Notes: generated by a model not told the origin, from the letters alone. DNA of 64,000 nucleotides from Pirellulales bacterium (GCA_016935315.1 JAFGRD010000128.1:43989-107988); one strand, 5' to 3'; counted from the stretch's first letter, positions 35,068 to 44,597 are shown. Program-made: numbers and translations.

Positions 35068-36021
35068 TCAGACCGGCCTGGTGTGCCGCGGCAGACCCAA
35101 GGGGAACTGCAACTCGGCGAGCCGCTCACGAACCAACTGACGTTCCGCGTCGCCGAAGTGATAGAAGGGCTCGGCCAGAAAATCGCCGCAGATTTTCAGA
35201 CAGGCCAAGGAACTCTTCAAGCCCTTGACCACCGGGGCGCCGTGACGGGCGACCGTGTAGATCGAGTCGCAGATCTGCAGCACGCGATCGTGCAGTTCGG
35301 CCACGCGTTCCATCTCGTGGTGCACCGCGGCCTCGTAGAGCCCCACGTACAGCTTCGGCGAGAGATTGGCGCCGCCGCACACCCCCCCGTGTCCGCCCAG
35401 TAACACCGCCTCGGCCAACAGCTCCTCGGGTCCGATCAGCAGCGACCAGTCGGGTCGCTCCCTTGCCAAGCGCCGCACCTTGTGGAAGTAGATCATGTCG
35501 CCCGAACTGTCTTTCAGACCGACGACCTTCTGAATGTCGATCAGACGTCGAAGCGTGTCGGGCTCAAAGGTCAGTTTCGTATGGCTCGGCAGATTGTAGA
35601 GAAACACGGGCAGCGGTAACGCCGCCACCATGTGCTCGATGTACTGCAACAGCTCTGCCTGGCCAGCGGGATAGTAGTAGGGGGCCGAAAGCACAACCGC
35701 CTGGGCGCCTGCGTCGGCCGCGTAGTTGGCCAGATTGACCGACTCGTAGAACGACGTGTCGGTGACGCCCACCAGAATCGGCACCCGGCCCGCCACTTGC
35801 TTGCAGACGTGATCGATCAGCTCGAAACGCAACCGATAGCTGAGGCTGGGGGCCTCGCCGGTGGTGCTGAGGACGAACAGCCCGTGCACGCCGCCGCTGA
35901 GGATGTGCTCGACCAATCGCTGCAGGCCGTCCACGTCGAGCGTGTCACGGTCCGACAGCGGAGTGACCATCGGCGGAATGATACCTTGAAGCGGCTGGGG
36001 CAGCGTGTCTTCAGATGCCAT
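35068..36021 (-). CDS. DapA/NanA-family class I aldolase
   Basis: A 317-residue TIM-barrel aldolase. The Schiff-base Lys is K170 (VVGLKDSSGD), the catalytic Tyr is Y142 (FLYNLPSHT) and the substrate carboxylate loop is STTGE (52-56). The family includes dihydrodipicolinate synthase, N-acetylneuraminate lyase and various keto-sugar-acid aldolases. Context (two sialidase-like genes, a NanM-like domain and symporters) leans toward a sialic acid or keto-deoxy sugar acid lyase rather than DapA, but the active-site pattern cannot decide. The ATG at 36021 has an extended -10 promoter just upstream. Confidence 0.8.
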   Translation of the reverse strand: MASEDTLPQPLQGIIPPMVTPLSDRDTLDVDGLQRLVEHILSGGVHGLFVLSTTGEAPSLSYRLRFELIDHVCKQVAGRVPILVGVTDTSFYESVNLANYAADAGAQAVVLSAPYYYPAGQAELLQYIEHMVAALPLPVFLYNLPSHTKLTFEPDTLRRLIDIQKVVGLKDSSGDMIYFHKVRRLARERPDWSLLIGPEELLAEAVLLGGHGGVCGGANLSPKLYVGLYEAAVHHEMERVAELHDRVLQICDSIYTVARHGAPVVKGLKSSLACLKICGDFLAEPFYHFGDAERQLVRERLAELQFPLGLPRHTRPV

Positions 36022-36055
36022 CCGTCCTCTCCGGGGGTCCCTGGATTACCACTTC

Positions 36056-36064
36056 ATTATACCA
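36056..36064 (-). promoter_or_regulatory. Extended -10 promoter of the aldolase gene
   Basis: On the minus strand TGGTATAAT: a perfect TATAAT (36056-36061) preceded by TGN. No good -35 is seen, as expected for extended -10 promoters. Predicted transcription starts about 30 bases before the ATG at 36021. Confidence 0.6.
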
Positions 36065-36188
36065 CCTTGCCGCAAGAACATCTCCGTAGCCTGGGGCGAC
36101 GGCACGTGAGAACTTCCCGGCTGGCTCGCGGGCCTGTGCCGTCCATCCTCTCGGGACGAAGGACGCGACCGCACAAGGAGCCGCTCCT

Positions 36189-37823
36189 TTACCCGCCGCG
36201 TGGGGGTCGCGCTGGTGGGCCCGAATGGCCGGCCAACAGACTCACCAGCAGGCCCACCAGGACAATCGTCGTCGTTCCGGCGACGGGGATCAGCAACTTG
36301 TTGAGCGGACTGGACGGCCATTGCCAGGACTCGGGCGCCACGAGCAGGCAGACGATCCCGCCGGTCACCAGCACGCCGGCGATTACGCCGACCACGGCGC
36401 CGACGTTGGTGGCGAGCCGCGAAACCAGTCCCAGCAAGAACAGCCCCAGCATGCCGCCGACGAAGATCCCCGACAGCAGCCACCACGCATCGAGCACGCT
36501 CTTGACGCCGATCAACGCCACCGCCAGGCCCGTCCCCAGCGCACCGAACATCAGCGTAGCGACGTGGAGCACGTGCATTGATTCGCGTTCGGCCGCCTCC
36601 GGGCGGAGGTAACGCTTGTAGACGTCGGAAAGCACGATCGTGGCGGAGCTGTTCAGGCTGGTGTCGATGCTGCTCATGGCGGCGGCGAAGATGGCGGCGA
36701 TCAGCAGCCCCGCCATGCCGCCGGGCAGTTTGTTGACGATGAAGTGCGGCAAGACCTTGTCGCCGACGTCGGCCGCCGCCAGCGCGGCCGCCGTTTCAGC
36801 AAGTCTCGCCGCGTACGTCGGCTGCCCCGGCTCGAGCCCCTGCTCCGTCAATCGCTCGGCGGCCACCTGTTGCCGGACGGCCTGAAGCATGGTCCGGTGT
36901 TCCGCGTCCTCGTGGTTGTAGTACGCGAACAACGCCGCGCCGATGAAAAAGAAGACCAGCGAAATCGGCAAGTACAGCAGCCCACCCAGCCAGACGCTGC
37001 GAGCGGCCTCGCGGTCGCTGCGCGCCGTGTGGTATCGCTGCACGAAGCTCTGGTCGATCCCGAAGTTGTTGAGGTTCATCACCAGGCCATAGACCAGCAC
37101 GACCCAGAAGGTGGTTTGGGTAAGATCGGGGCCGAAGCTGCCCAGCGAGAACTTTCCGGCGGCATGAGCCCGCTCGAAGACGGCCTGCGGTCCGCCGGGC
37201 ATGTCGAACAGGAGCATCCCGGTCAGCGCCGCGGCCCCGACCGTCAGGACGATGCTCTGGGCCACGTCGGTCCAGATCACCGCTTCGATTCCGCCCAGCA
37301 GCGTGTAGAGCGTCACCAGCGCGCCGGTGGCGACGATGATCACGGTCATGTCCCAGCCGACCAGGGCGTGAAGCCCCAGGGCCACGCCCAGCATGATCGA
37401 GCCGATTCGGGCCACCTGCATCAGCAGGTAGCAGACCACGGCAAACGTGCGCGCCCAGCCGCCGAAGCGGTTCTCGAGGTGGTGATAGGCGGAAATCTCG
37501 CCCGAGCGGCGGTAAAACGGCACGAAAACCCGTACGGCGATCAGCGCGGCAATCGGCAGCGAAAGACTGAAGACATAGGAGTTGAAATTGCTCCCATAGG
37601 CCTTGCCCGGCACGCCGATGAACGTGTTGCTGCTGAGATACGTCCCGAAAATCGAGAGCCCCACGGCCCAGCCCGGCAACGATCGGCCGGCCGCCATGAA
37701 CCCTTCCGTGGTACGGCTGCGGCGCACGAACCAGCAGCCGAAACCGACTACTCCGGCCAGGTAGAGCAGCAAAACGACAACGTCGGCCGTGGGGAGTTGC
37801 TGCAAGGCGTTGTCTCCTTCCAT
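36189..37823 (-). CDS. Sodium:solute symporter
   Basis: A 544-residue SSS-family transporter with about 13-14 membrane helices. Family motifs present: FMAAGRSLPGWAVGLSIFGTYLS (first third), GVPGKAYG, LYTLLGGIEAVIWTDVAQ and AAMSSIDTSLNSSATIVLSD. These resemble the NanT/SiaT-like SSS branch, as does the fusion protein at 26814. A periplasmic loop with an Ala-rich, charged stretch (about 310-350) is notable. It lies between the second sialidase-like gene and the aldolase, all on the minus strand, which suggests uptake of the released sugar acid. The substrate is not proven. Confidence 0.88.
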   Translation of the reverse strand: MEGDNALQQLPTADVVVLLLYLAGVVGFGCWFVRRSRTTEGFMAAGRSLPGWAVGLSIFGTYLSSNTFIGVPGKAYGSNFNSYVFSLSLPIAALIAVRVFVPFYRRSGEISAYHHLENRFGGWARTFAVVCYLLMQVARIGSIMLGVALGLHALVGWDMTVIIVATGALVTLYTLLGGIEAVIWTDVAQSIVLTVGAAALTGMLLFDMPGGPQAVFERAHAAGKFSLGSFGPDLTQTTFWVVLVYGLVMNLNNFGIDQSFVQRYHTARSDREAARSVWLGGLLYLPISLVFFFIGAALFAYYNHEDAEHRTMLQAVRQQVAAERLTEQGLEPGQPTYAARLAETAAALAAADVGDKVLPHFIVNKLPGGMAGLLIAAIFAAAMSSIDTSLNSSATIVLSDVYKRYLRPEAAERESMHVLHVATLMFGALGTGLAVALIGVKSVLDAWWLLSGIFVGGMLGLFLLGLVSRLATNVGAVVGVIAGVLVTGGIVCLLVAPESWQWPSSPLNKLLIPVAGTTTIVLVGLLVSLLAGHSGPPARPPRGG

Positions 37824-37911
37824 GCCATGGGACGTCTGAGGACGGCACTCCTGCGATCGCTACCGGCAATCGGTGCGGTCGCTGCGGTCGCCGTGGGCGG
37901 AGCGGCCGTCC

Positions 37912-38994
37912 TCACTCGGGCCACTTTCCCTCGGGCATCTCGCGCAAGAGGAGTCGCGTTGGGTCGACGACAACGTGCCTCACTCGCTGCCGCTGCCAGG
38001 TATACGTGGTGTGGACCAGCCCGTCGGCGGTCTGAATGACCGCTGGATAGGAGAACTCCCCCGGCTCGTTTTCCAACACGAGGGCCGCATTCCACAGCTT
38101 GCCGTCAGGGCTGAGAGCCACGTTGAGCATCTCGCGGCCGCGGGGGCTCGGTCCGCCCCGGACAGTATGGTTGTAGACCAGCAATTGCCGGCCGTCGCTC
38201 AGTGTGACGCCGTCGATGCCCGAGTTGGGGTTGGGCAGCAGCGTGGCCGTCATCTTGCCCCAGGTTCGCCCGCCGTCGTCCGACCAGACCTCGACGATTC
38301 GGCCCTGCTGGCTGCGGCACAGCGCCTGGATGCGGCCGTCGGCGTATCGCAGCAGCGTGGGCTGGATCGCGCCGAATTCCCGTTGCCGGTCGACCGGCCC
38401 GATACGCTGCCATTTCCGTCCCCGGTCGGAGACAATCTCGAAGTGGACCCGCCAGCCGTCGTGCTCGGTGCTCGATCCACAAAGGACCTCTCCGCCGGGC
38501 AGCGGAATCGGCTTGTTCTTGATCGGACCGAGGAATCCATCCTCCAGGCGGCGCGACGGAGACCACGTCTTGCCGCCGTCTCGCGACATCGTCACCATCC
38601 CCCACCACCGACTCGGACTCGGCCCGACTTTGTAGAACAGCAGTACCGGGCCGCCTTGCGACTGGAACAACACGGGATTCCAGCAGGGGTGCCTGGTTCC
38701 GTCGTCCTGTCGGCCGGTGACCACCTCGACGGGCGCCGACCAGGTCTGGCCGTCGTGGCGCGCGAGCCAGATGCCGACGTCGGGGCTCTTTTCGTGCTTG
38801 CCGCCGAACCATGCCGCGATCAGCCCGTCCGAACACTCGACGATGGTCGACGCATGGCACTGCGGAAACGGGGCCGTCTCGTAGACGAACTCGGTCTTGA
38901 CGATTCCCGGCTGTTGGGTCGCATCCTGGCCGAAGGCCGAAGCAGACACCAGGGTGATCGCAACCACGGTCCACGACAATACTGCAGTTCTCAT
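37912..38994 (-). CDS. Secreted sialidase-like protein (BNR, second copy)
   Basis: A 360-residue protein with a signal peptide (about 1-22). It resembles the neuraminidase group with the start FPQCHASTIVECSDG-LIAAWFGGKHE (conserved in a family annotated as exo-alpha-sialidases) and SRDGGKTWS and SDDGGRTWG Asp-boxes. It is unlike the 25602 protein in the N-terminus (no YRIP), so it is a separate subgroup, possibly acting on another sugar acid. The frame extends to 39351, but the signal peptide places the start at 38994. The symporter gene follows it by 88 bp. Confidence 0.78.
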   Translation of the reverse strand: MRTAVLSWTVVAITLVSASAFGQDATQQPGIVKTEFVYETAPFPQCHASTIVECSDGLIAAWFGGKHEKSPDVGIWLARHDGQTWSAPVEVVTGRQDDGTRHPCWNPVLFQSQGGPVLLFYKVGPSPSRWWGMVTMSRDGGKTWSPSRRLEDGFLGPIKNKPIPLPGGEVLCGSSTEHDGWRVHFEIVSDRGRKWQRIGPVDRQREFGAIQPTLLRYADGRIQALCRSQQGRIVEVWSDDGGRTWGKMTATLLPNPNSGIDGVTLSDGRQLLVYNHTVRGGPSPRGREMLNVALSPDGKLWNAALVLENEPGEFSYPAVIQTADGLVHTTYTWQRQRVRHVVVDPTRLLLREMPEGKWPE

Positions 38995-39286
38995 GACAGC
39001 TTCTCTCGCTCTCGCATGTGCCCTTTCGGCACGAGATCCCGGGCCGGCAGCGACTTCCCGGACTCGCGTTCCCGGACTCGCCGTTGGACTGGTAGTATGA
39101 CCGGGCCAACGCCGCAAGTCCAGCGGCTCAATCCACCGTTTTCGGAGGCGGCCCGGCGAAGGCCGAGGCCTCCCCCTGGAACCGGGCCCCATCGGTTGGA
39201 TAGAATTGCGTTCTGAGAGAGCTGCCCGCGCGACGACGCGCGGAACCCAGCATCTGCCCGCCTTGCCACGATCCGAAGGACATGCC

Positions 39287-40600
39287 ATGTCGCGCGAAAA
39301 GAGCCAGGTCGCCTTTGCCCGAGCCAGACAACTCATCCCCGGTGGGGTCAACAGCCCGGCCAGGGCCTTCGGCGGCGTCGGGGGCGAGCCGATCTTCTTC
39401 GATCGCGGCCAGGGCGCCTACCTGATCGATATCGACGGCAACCGCTACATCGATTACGTCGGCTCGTGGGGGCCGATGATCCTCGGCCACTGCCATCCGA
39501 AGGTGGTCGAGGCATTGGAGACCGCGTTGCGGCGCGGGACCAGCTTCGGGGCACCGACCGAAGCGGAAAGCGACCTGGCGGAACTGATCATCGAGGCCGT
39601 TCCCTCCATCGAGAAGGTCCGCCTGGTCAACTCCGGCACCGAGGCCACGATGAGCGCCCTCCGCCTGGCGCGCGGATTCACGGGCCGGCCGATCATCGTG
39701 AAGTTCGCCGGAGGCTATCACGGCCACGTCGACAGCCTGCTGGTGGCCGCGGGCAGCTCAGCCGCGACGCTGGCCGTGCCCAACTCGCCCGGGGTGACCG
39801 AGGGAACCACCCGGGACACGCTGGTGCTGCGGTACAACGACGTCGAGGCCCTGGAGGCCGCCTTCGCCGAACACGGGCGGCAGATCGCCGCGGTGATTGT
39901 CGAGCCGGTGGCCGGAAACATGGGCTGCGTGAAGGCTTCGCTCGATTTCCGCGAGGCCTTGCGCGACGTCACTCGAGCGCACGGGGCTCTGCTGATCTTC
40001 GATGAAGTGATGTCCGGATTCCGCGTGGCCTATGGAGGGGCACAAGCCCTGTTCGGCGTCACCCCCGACCTGACCACGCTGGGCAAGATCATCGGCGGCG
40101 GCTTGCCGGTGGGGGCCTACGGCGGCCGGGCCGACGTCATGGAACACGTGTTGCCTGCCGGAAAGGTCTTTCAGGCAGGCACACTCAGCGGCAACCCGCT
40201 GGCGACCGCTGCCGGCATCGCGACGCTGAAGGAGCTTCGCGACAGCAACCCTTACGAGGACCTGCAGCAGCTCTCGACCCGGCTGGCGGTCGGGCTGGAA
40301 GAGGCGGCCAAGGCGGCCGACATTCCCTGTTCGATCGGCTGGATGGGGGCGATGATGACCCTCTTTTTCGACAACCGGCCGGTGACCGATTGGGACGTGG
40401 CCGCCCGCTGCGACACCGGCCGCTACGCCCGCTATTTTTGGGGCATGATCCAGCGCGGCGTCTACCTGCCGTGCAGCCAGTACGAGGCCTTGTTCCTCTC
40501 GACCGCCCATACCGAAGCCGATGTCGAGACGACCGTGGCTGCGGCACGAGAGGTGTTTCAGCAGGTGGCCGTTGGCGGTCCATCGCCGAAGTCGGGTTAG
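39287..40600 (+). CDS. hemL: Glutamate-1-semialdehyde 2,1-aminomutase
   Basis: A PLP enzyme turning glutamate-1-semialdehyde into 5-aminolevulinate in the C5 route to haem and corrinoids. The 437-residue length fits. Key patterns: ARQLIPGGVNSPARAF at the N-terminus, LVNSGTEATMSALRLAR, FDEVMSGFRV and the PLP lysine K267 in TLGKIIGGGLPVGAYGG. An AAGGA SD lies before the ATG at 39287. It stands alone and diverges from the sialidase-like gene. A TAGAAT at 39201-39206 could be its -10, but no clear -35 is present. Confidence 0.96.
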   Translation: MSREKSQVAFARARQLIPGGVNSPARAFGGVGGEPIFFDRGQGAYLIDIDGNRYIDYVGSWGPMILGHCHPKVVEALETALRRGTSFGAPTEAESDLAELIIEAVPSIEKVRLVNSGTEATMSALRLARGFTGRPIIVKFAGGYHGHVDSLLVAAGSSAATLAVPNSPGVTEGTTRDTLVLRYNDVEALEAAFAEHGRQIAAVIVEPVAGNMGCVKASLDFREALRDVTRAHGALLIFDEVMSGFRVAYGGAQALFGVTPDLTTLGKIIGGGLPVGAYGGRADVMEHVLPAGKVFQAGTLSGNPLATAAGIATLKELRDSNPYEDLQQLSTRLAVGLEEAAKAADIPCSIGWMGAMMTLFFDNRPVTDWDVAARCDTGRYARYFWGMIQRGVYLPCSQYEALFLSTAHTEADVETTVAAAREVFQQVAVGGPSPKSG

Positions 40601-40993
40601 ACCGAACCGTGGGCTCGATGTGCCCATGCCGGTGGCCCTTGCGCATAGACTACGCAAGCGTTAACAGGATTGCGGCCATCGAACTGCAGCTTGGCCATGT
40701 AGTTTGAGGAGGTTGCCGTTTGAGGACATTCTGCTGGAGGACCGCTTGCCTGGGTGACACGCTGCCTCCAGGAGAGGGGTATGCGCCGTGCCTGTGCCCT
40801 ATTGGCGTCTCCATCGATGGGGCGATTTCTGCCGGAGCCGCCGTGGCGGAAGGCCGCCGCCTGACCGTCCGCAGCGACGATCGCCGTTTCTTGCCAACGT
40901 AGCAACCGGTCGGGCAACCCCTCGACGGATAGACGGCGAGGACTACAATCAATGAAAGGGATCTGCTGCTCGAACTCCGACAAAACCGCCTTG
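40601..40993. other. Intergenic region between hemL and moaC with possible structured leader
   Basis: About 390 bp without a strong gene. A 7-bp stem (CTGGAGG 40734-40740 with CCTCCAG 40765-40771) encloses GCCTGGGTGACACGC, and CTTGCG/CGCAAG (40638-40643, 40653-40658) forms a second. A 60-codon ORF starting with TTG at 40720 has a good SD (GAGGAGG) but no recognisable content. TACAAT at 40944-40949 may be the -10 of moaC. The position upstream of moaC makes a molybdenum cofactor-sensing RNA conceivable, but I cannot match its consensus. Confidence 0.4.
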
Positions 40994-41470
40994 ATGAGTG
41001 AACTGAGCCATTTCGATGCCCAGGGGGCCAGCCGCATGGTGGACGTCGGGGACAAGGCCGTGACGGTTCGCAACGCTCGGGCCAGCGGGTTGGTGCGGGT
41101 ACGGCCGGAGACGGCACGACTGGTTCGCGACCGCAAGCTGGCCAAAGGCGACGTGCTGGAAGTCGCCCGACTGGCTGGTATCATGGCCGCCAAGCGGACG
41201 GCAGAGTTGATTCCCCTGTGCCACCCGCTGCCCCTGGATTCGGTCAAGGTCTCGTTCGAGTTTCCCGATGCTGAAACCATTGCCATCGAAGCCCAGGCCC
41301 AGGCGACTGCCCGAACGGGTGTCGAAATGGAGGCGCTGGTCGCCGTCAGCACCGCGGCCTTGACGATTTACGATATGTGCAAGTCGGTGGATCGGGCGAT
41401 GGTTGTGGAGCGCGTGCGGCTGGAAGAGAAATGGGGCGGACAGAGCGGACACTTCGTCAGACCTTCCTGA
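40994..41470 (+). CDS. moaC: Cyclic pyranopterin monophosphate synthase
   Basis: The second enzyme of molybdenum cofactor synthesis, acting on the MoaA product. LCHPLPLD and the [19 protein letters not shown] stretch are the active-site signatures, with the C-terminal [11 protein letters not shown] matching the family KSGGKSG loop with a Lys-to-Gln change. The ATG at 40994 gives 158 residues, the usual length; an in-frame ATG at 40952 would add 14 residues and coincides with the predicted transcription start. It supports the Mo-hydroxylase operon at 5.4-9.8 kb. No moaA, moaD or moaE is adjacent. Confidence 0.93.
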   Translation: MSELSHFDAQGASRMVDVGDKAVTVRNARASGLVRVRPETARLVRDRKLAKGDVLEVARLAGIMAAKRTAELIPLCHPLPLDSVKVSFEFPDAETIAIEAQAQATARTGVEMEALVAVSTAALTIYDMCKSVDRAMVVERVRLEEKWGGQSGHFVRPS

Positions 41471-41533
41471 CGGGAGCCGAGGGTTCCGCGCCGGAGGTGG
41501 GCCCGGTTCGTTGTGGGAGTTGGGAACGTGGTC

Positions 41534-42538
41534 ATGAAACAAGCAGCCAAGGATCGGGCGAAGACTCCGGAGGCGCTCCATGCTCTCTACACCCCCATTC
41601 GCGAGGAACTCCATCAGGTGGAAGAGCTTCTCCGCGAAGAGCTTTGCAGCGACTATCCCTTCGTCGATCGGTTGGTCAAGCACGGGTTCCGCCTGGGTGG
41701 CAAGAGGATTCGCCCCGCCTTGGTGCTGTTGTCGGCCAAGGCCACCGGCCGACTCCGCCAAGAGCACTTGGCGCTGGCCGCCGCGGTCGAGTTGATCCAC
41801 ACCGCGACGCTCATCCACGACGACGTCCTCGATGAGGCCACGTTGCGGCGGCACCTCGAAACGATCAACGCCCGCTGGGACAACGAGGCCAGCATCCTCC
41901 TCGGCGATTACCTCTTCACCCGATCGATCTGCATGGCCAGCGCCGTGGACGGCCCGTTTGCCTGTCGGGCCATCGGTGAAGCGGCCCGGACGATGTGTGA
42001 AGGCGAGCTGCGCCAGGTGGCAAGCCGCGGCAATTACGATCTCAGCGAGGACGACTACCTCACGATGATTTCCAACAAGACCGCGGCGCTGACGGCCTGT
42101 TGCTGCCGGCTGGGGTCCCACTACGCCGGCGCCGACGTGGAAACGTGCGAGATTCTCACCGGGTTCGGCCACAAGCTGGGCATCGCTTTCCAGATCGCCG
42201 ACGACCTGCTCGACATCCTCGGCGACGAGGCCACCGTCGGCAAATCGTTGGGAACGGACCTGGTCAAACAGAAACCCACGCTGCCGCTGATCCGCCTGTT
42301 GAACGAAGCCGGCGACCGCGAGCGGGCGGAGGTCGTCGACGTGCTCTCCCGCAGCGACAATCACCGCCGCGAGGCGTTGCTGGCCTGGTTCGAGAGATAC
42401 GATGCGATGGCCTACGCCCGCGAAAAGGCCGTTTGGTTCACCCAACGCGCCGGCGATGAGTTGGATAAGCTTCCTCCCTCGGAAGCCCGCGAAACGCTTC
42501 GGGGGCTCGCCGATTTCGTGGTCGCGCGGCGGCACTGA
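41534..42538 (+). CDS. Polyprenyl diphosphate synthase
   Basis: A trans-prenyltransferase making long isoprenoid diphosphates, probably for a quinone side chain. GGKRIRPALVLL (about 52-63), the first Asp-rich motif HDDVLDEA and the second FQIADDLLDILGD are present, with KGT/KQKPTLPL around. 334 residues from the ATG at 41534; a GTG at 41513 is possible because neither start has a convincing SD. It lies about 60 bp after moaC and 60 bp before a GNAT-like gene. Product length cannot be told from the residues before the first Asp motif alone (IHTATLIHDD). Confidence 0.92.
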   Translation: MKQAAKDRAKTPEALHALYTPIREELHQVEELLREELCSDYPFVDRLVKHGFRLGGKRIRPALVLLSAKATGRLRQEHLALAAAVELIHTATLIHDDVLDEATLRRHLETINARWDNEASILLGDYLFTRSICMASAVDGPFACRAIGEAARTMCEGELRQVASRGNYDLSEDDYLTMISNKTAALTACCCRLGSHYAGADVETCEILTGFGHKLGIAFQIADDLLDILGDEATVGKSLGTDLVKQKPTLPLIRLLNEAGDRERAEVVDVLSRSDNHRREALLAWFERYDAMAYAREKAVWFTQRAGDELDKLPPSEARETLRGLADFVVARRH

Positions 42539-42595
42539 GCCTCGCGCGGGCACGCGGCGGCCGATGGACGAATCCGGCCGGCGGCCCAGCAACGG

Positions 42596-43336
42596 ATGGC
42601 TTCCATGACACGCGACAATGCCTCCACTTCGGCTGCGGGTCCGAGCCGTTGGACACGTCTGATCCGGTTCGCCAGATCGCACGGCAAGGCCCGCGCGCTG
42701 TACCGGCTGCTGCGCCGGCTCGCCGAAACGCGTGTGCTGAGGGGCTGGGTCCGCTTCTTCGTGACCGAAGTTTTCCGTGTACCCGTCTCCGACGTGAAAC
42801 GCTACCGTCGCATTCCCCGCACGTTCACGGTCCGCAAGGCGGGGGAAACGGACCAGCCCGCCCTGGAGTCGTACTTCGCCGATTCCCAACGCGTCCGCAA
42901 CCGGCTCCGCCGGCAAGACCTGTGCGTGATAGCCGTGTCGAAAGGCAAGATCGGCGCTGCGGTGTGGTTGGCCTTGGGCCCGAAAGACTACCAAGAGGAC
43001 TGGCGCGACCTGCGTTGTGTCTTGCGGGTTCCCGCCGGGGTTTGCTGGACCTTCGACGGGCTGGGCACCGCCTTCGGCGCTTGGGGGATCTTGATGGCGT
43101 GTCTGCCCCCATTGCTCGAAGAGCTTGGTGCTTCGGAGGTCTACACCCAGATCGAATGCGACAACCAGGTTTCCCTGGATAGCCACAAGTCGCTGGGCTA
43201 TCAATCGGCCGGCCTGATCGGCTGCTTCGGAATCGGGCCATGCGTATTGCGGGTCTACCGCCCGCACGGACAACGCTGGCGGTTGGTTCCCGGTTGGATC
43301 GGAAGCCTGGAAGTCTGCGGGAAGAAAGAAGCCTGA
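42596..43336 (+). CDS. GNAT-like N-acetyltransferase of unknown substrate
   Basis: A 246-residue soluble protein. A basic N-terminal part (about 1-70, rich in Arg) precedes a GNAT-type fold: FTVRKAGETDQPALESYF (first strand and helix), LCVIAVSKGKIGAAVWLAL, and SEVYTQIECDNQVSLDSHKSLGYQSAGLI near the C-terminus, the usual acetyl-CoA region pattern with N and SLGY. The classical Q/RxxGxG/A loop is poorly conserved (LGTAFGAWGILM), so activity is uncertain. The start is the ATG at 42596; another lies at 42605. It overlaps no neighbour and converges on the minus-strand operon. Confidence 0.6.
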   Translation: MASMTRDNASTSAAGPSRWTRLIRFARSHGKARALYRLLRRLAETRVLRGWVRFFVTEVFRVPVSDVKRYRRIPRTFTVRKAGETDQPALESYFADSQRVRNRLRRQDLCVIAVSKGKIGAAVWLALGPKDYQEDWRDLRCVLRVPAGVCWTFDGLGTAFGAWGILMACLPPLLEELGASEVYTQIECDNQVSLDSHKSLGYQSAGLIGCFGIGPCVLRVYRPHGQRWRLVPGWIGSLEVCGKKEA

Positions 43337-43394
43337 TCCCCTGGACGACGCGGCGGAAGATTGCGATGGACGTCGAAAACCGCCATGCGCCCGG

Positions 43395-44597
43395 CTACCC
43401 GCCGGCGTTCAGCCACGCCGCCACGCCCCGTTCGATAGCCTTAAGCTCGCCGAGAAACTCGCCGGTGATCTCTTCGCGGGGCAGGAAGATCGTCTGCGAG
43501 CCTTCTATCCGCGCAGGCGGCACGCGGACCGACTGCTTCAGCGGCTTGTAGCTGAAGGCCATTTCGGGGATCTGCTCGCTCAGCGGGTAGTGCATCCAGG
43601 ACCAGCCGCCGTCGGGGAACTGATTGTCGAGGAAGGTGAACACGGCCACGCGTTCCGCCACGCGATAGGCCTTCTCGATCGTCTTCGTGTCGCCGGGCTC
43701 GTGGCGGACCAGCACGCGCAGCAGTTCGCCCGCCCCCCAGCCGATCTTGCACTTCGACGGCCACAAGTAGGTGTCCAGCGGCATCGTGCTCTCGAAATCC
43801 AGCAGGGCCAAGGCGGCGTCGAGATAGGGACGGACATCGCTCTCGGCGACGCCCCAATCGGTTCGCATCACGTCGTAGAGCACGGCCAGGTAGGCCATGG
43901 CCGTGCCGGCCTGCCAGAACTCCTGTTTCGGATGCCGAGTATCGACCATCTTGGAGATTCTCTCGCCGGCGGCCACTTCCGTCACCAGCTCGCCGCCGGG
44001 GGTCGTCTGCGTGTAGAGATGCCCCTCGGGCATGTGCGGATGATTGGCGTCCACCCAGCGGCAGACCCAATCGCCGGCCGAGGTTGCTCGCGGCCGCATG
44101 TCCAGCGCGATCATCAAATGGCCGAAGAACGTCGTGGTAAGCGTTCCGATTGTCGCCGGTTGTTCCGCGCGTTGGGGGTCGTCGCCGATGTAGTGGAAGA
44201 CTCCCCCGGAGGGCTCGTGCTGATACTGGAGGATGCGATCGATCACGCGCTGCTCGCGGGCCAGCGGGTGGTCGATCCAGGCGGCCACCTTGCAGAAGTT
44301 CAAGGGCCGGTAGACACGCTGGAAATCCTTGTACTCGGGCAGTTCCTCGGCGAAGTAGAAGTCGCCGTTGTCCTGCAAGGCGTTCTCGCCCACCCAGTCC
44401 AGCAGGCGCGAGATCGTGCCGTGCTCGATGCCGGCGGCGTGCATTCCCCAGGTGGCTTTGTGGACGTAGCTCACGTTGCGCTCCCGGAGAATCGGACCGT
44501 CCGGTGCGATGCGGCCGGCAAGGAACTGTCCTCCTTGCACCAAGGAAATCCGCATCGCCGAAAGCAGATGGGCCGGATCGGTAATTCGCCAATTCAT
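43395..44597 (-). CDS. Predicted alpha/alpha-barrel protein of unknown function
   Basis: A 400-residue protein without a signal peptide. Repeated helix-pair segments with aromatic and His motifs (YVHKATWGMHAAGIEHGT, EFWQAGTAMAYLAVLYDVM, IGWGAGELLRVLVRHEPGD, FPDGGWSWMHYP) look like an (alpha/alpha)6 barrel, as in glycoside hydrolases and terpenoid-cyclase-like folds. The family is not recognised. Its ATG overlaps the stop of the upstream CehA/McbA-like gene by four bases (ATGA), so it is translationally coupled and third in the operon led by the thymidylate-synthase-like gene. Confidence 0.6.
   Translation of the reverse strand: MNWRITDPAHLLSAMRISLVQGGQFLAGRIAPDGPILRERNVSYVHKATWGMHAAGIEHGTISRLLDWVGENALQDNGDFYFAEELPEYKDFQRVYRPLNFCKVAAWIDHPLAREQRVIDRILQYQHEPSGGVFHYIGDDPQRAEQPATIGTLTTTFFGHLMIALDMRPRATSAGDWVCRWVDANHPHMPEGHLYTQTTPGGELVTEVAAGERISKMVDTRHPKQEFWQAGTAMAYLAVLYDVMRTDWGVAESDVRPYLDAALALLDFESTMPLDTYLWPSKCKIGWGAGELLRVLVRHEPGDTKTIEKAYRVAERVAVFTFLDNQFPDGGWSWMHYPLSEQIPEMAFSYKPLKQSVRVPPARIEGSQTIFLPREEITGEFLGELKAIERGVAAWLNAGG

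Noticed and set aside
40630..40660. Partial match (CCCTTGCGCAT) to the 75-bp hairpin repeat
   Set aside because: Only 11 bases match and the arms are absent; consistent with chance in GC-rich sequence.
40720..40902. 60-codon ORF with TTG start and GAGGAGG SD
   Set aside because: The SD is good, but the product has no recognisable feature and the start codon is rare; kept only as a note in the intergenic entry.
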